From assembly GCA_026929865.2 (NCBI GenBank), contig CM049402.1, forward strand, positions 11,792,501-11,856,500: a stretch of DNA of 64,000 nucleotides, written 5' to 3'. The stretch comes from Hyperoplus lanceolatus. Taxonomy: Eukaryota > Chordata > Actinopteri > Uranoscopiformes > Ammodytidae. The position numbers were made by a program, and so were the translations under genes. Positions 63,131-64,000 of this stretch are shown here, in pieces. Below the pieces are notes generated by a model. The model was not told where the DNA came from. It saw only the letters and a program-made list of their open reading frames with translations, and made no database searches. Numbering within the stretch: position 1 is the stretch's first letter; every line of letters begins with the position of its first letter.

Positions 63131-64000
63131 CTAGAGCAAAAATCGGGGGAATAAATGGTCGTCAAAATCATAATACGGGAAGAGAAACAGGTTTGCTTCC
63201 TCTGAAAATGAGCACACTATATATTCAAGAATAATTTTGCTACAGATTATCCTACGTGTTTGGAATTTTTCTAACTAGGAATTGCCAAGTTCTATTCAAT
63301 CCCATATGATTCAACAGATGGCAAAACACAGCCTCCTATCTGTGTAAGTGGTGCTTTACACATCTCTCCTTTAAGTTCATGATGTATGCATCCGCTAAAA
63401 GCAATTTGTTGAGTCAAAGTGCAGCTATAAGACATGAGCATTGCACCGGCGCATTCTGCATGAAAACAAATGAGCCGCTGCCTAAAAACACTTTAATGAA
63501 GGCACAGGTTTGAGTCGTCCTCTGCCCCAAATTCAATTTTAGAATAATTAAACAGGCTGGGTGCAGGCCCCGGTGCCACTTAGAAAGATTGAATGCTCGG
63601 CGTATGGCAAACCCGTCCATCTTTATTTTTTTCTGGCAGTCTCTCTCGCTGCATCTCCTCCGCCTCCCTTAATTATGGCCACACACAGGTTGCAGGAGCA
63701 CTCTCATAAATGGCATGAACGAATAAAATGTGCCACCTCTGTTCCCAAAGCAAACACTGCAAAAAAAGGCCTGCATGACTTGCAATGTGCATAAGCTGGC
63801 ACAAGGACACTGTGGGGGGCACAGAGGCTCAGTGCAGACTTATCAGGCCCACTAATCATCTGAGCTGAATTTAATTAAAAACCCAAAATGTCAGCCCTAT
63901 TCCCACATGGTCATGCCAACGACACAGAGAGCAAACACAACACTTGCACAGCAGACAGTTCATGTGCTTGCACCACCACGCGGATCAAGCTACAGGTGAG
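63131..64000 (-). other. dock2 intron, partial, at the right edge
   Basis: Sequence upstream of the first dock2 exon here. No exon, RNA gene or named repeat was recognised in these 870 bases. Confidence 0.7.

Noticed and set aside
63951..64000. Plus-strand splice-donor-like end (ctacag/gtgag) at the right edge
   Set aside because: There is no matching reading frame to either gene and no acceptor; a chance match is likely.

Overview
The window is vertebrate nuclear DNA, almost certainly from a teleost fish. The signs are split genes with GT-AG introns, more than twenty CA/GT microsatellites, and a dense set of fish-type mobile elements (hAT, Tc1, TTAA-target MITEs, DIRS, tRNA-type SINE pieces). 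There is no bacterial or viral gene organisation. Species cannot be read from the sequence.

Two host genes are present, and one lies inside the other on the opposite strand. On the minus strand, three consecutive coding exons (63024-63130, 41937-42079, 36767-36862) join in phase and encode part of a DOCK-family Rac guanine-nucleotide exchange factor, best matched to dock2. The whole window is therefore one piece of that gene: about 0.9 kb of an upstream intron, a 20.9-kb intron, a 5.1-kb intron and at least 36.7 kb of a downstream intron that runs off the left edge. On the plus strand, inside that last intron, sits a complete three-exon coding sequence for insyn2b (FAM196B), an inhibitory-synapse factor: exon 1 at 16179-17779, exon 2 at 28362-28436, exon 3 at 33810-34008, together 624 codons. 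An antisense INSYN2 gene within a DOCK intron is the arrangement known from the human INSYN2B/DOCK2 and INSYN2A/DOCK1 loci, so the context supports both names.

The rest is intronic and heavily colonised. Region 2787-9520 is a nested stack of DNA transposons, several with exact target-site duplications; the innermost carries a piece of 18S ribosomal RNA gene. Region 13135-13608 is a TTAA MITE. Intron 1 of insyn2b holds a MITE (17847-18182), a fold-back element (about 19560-19860), a decayed DIRS-type tyrosine-recombinase retrotransposon (about 20573-26448) and a decayed Tc1-like transposon (26642-27705) that has itself received a SINE. Intron 2 and the 3' side of insyn2b are rich in CA/GT arrays, with a TTAA MITE at 34949-35482. 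Around the dock2 exons lie a long-TIR Tc1-type MITE (37179-37817) and a Tc1 transposon rearranged into a fold-back with two 3' ends (about 42907-44484). In the 20.9-kb dock2 intron is a 4.9-kb near-palindrome (55380-60254) bounded by an exact 8-bp duplication, inserted in a small Harbinger-like MITE (55312-60571).

No system new to biology is proved here. The strongest candidates for novelty are the 4.9-kb palindromic element, the transposon-borne 18S fragment that lacks the universally conserved 530-loop segment, and the inverted-duplicate Tc1 element.
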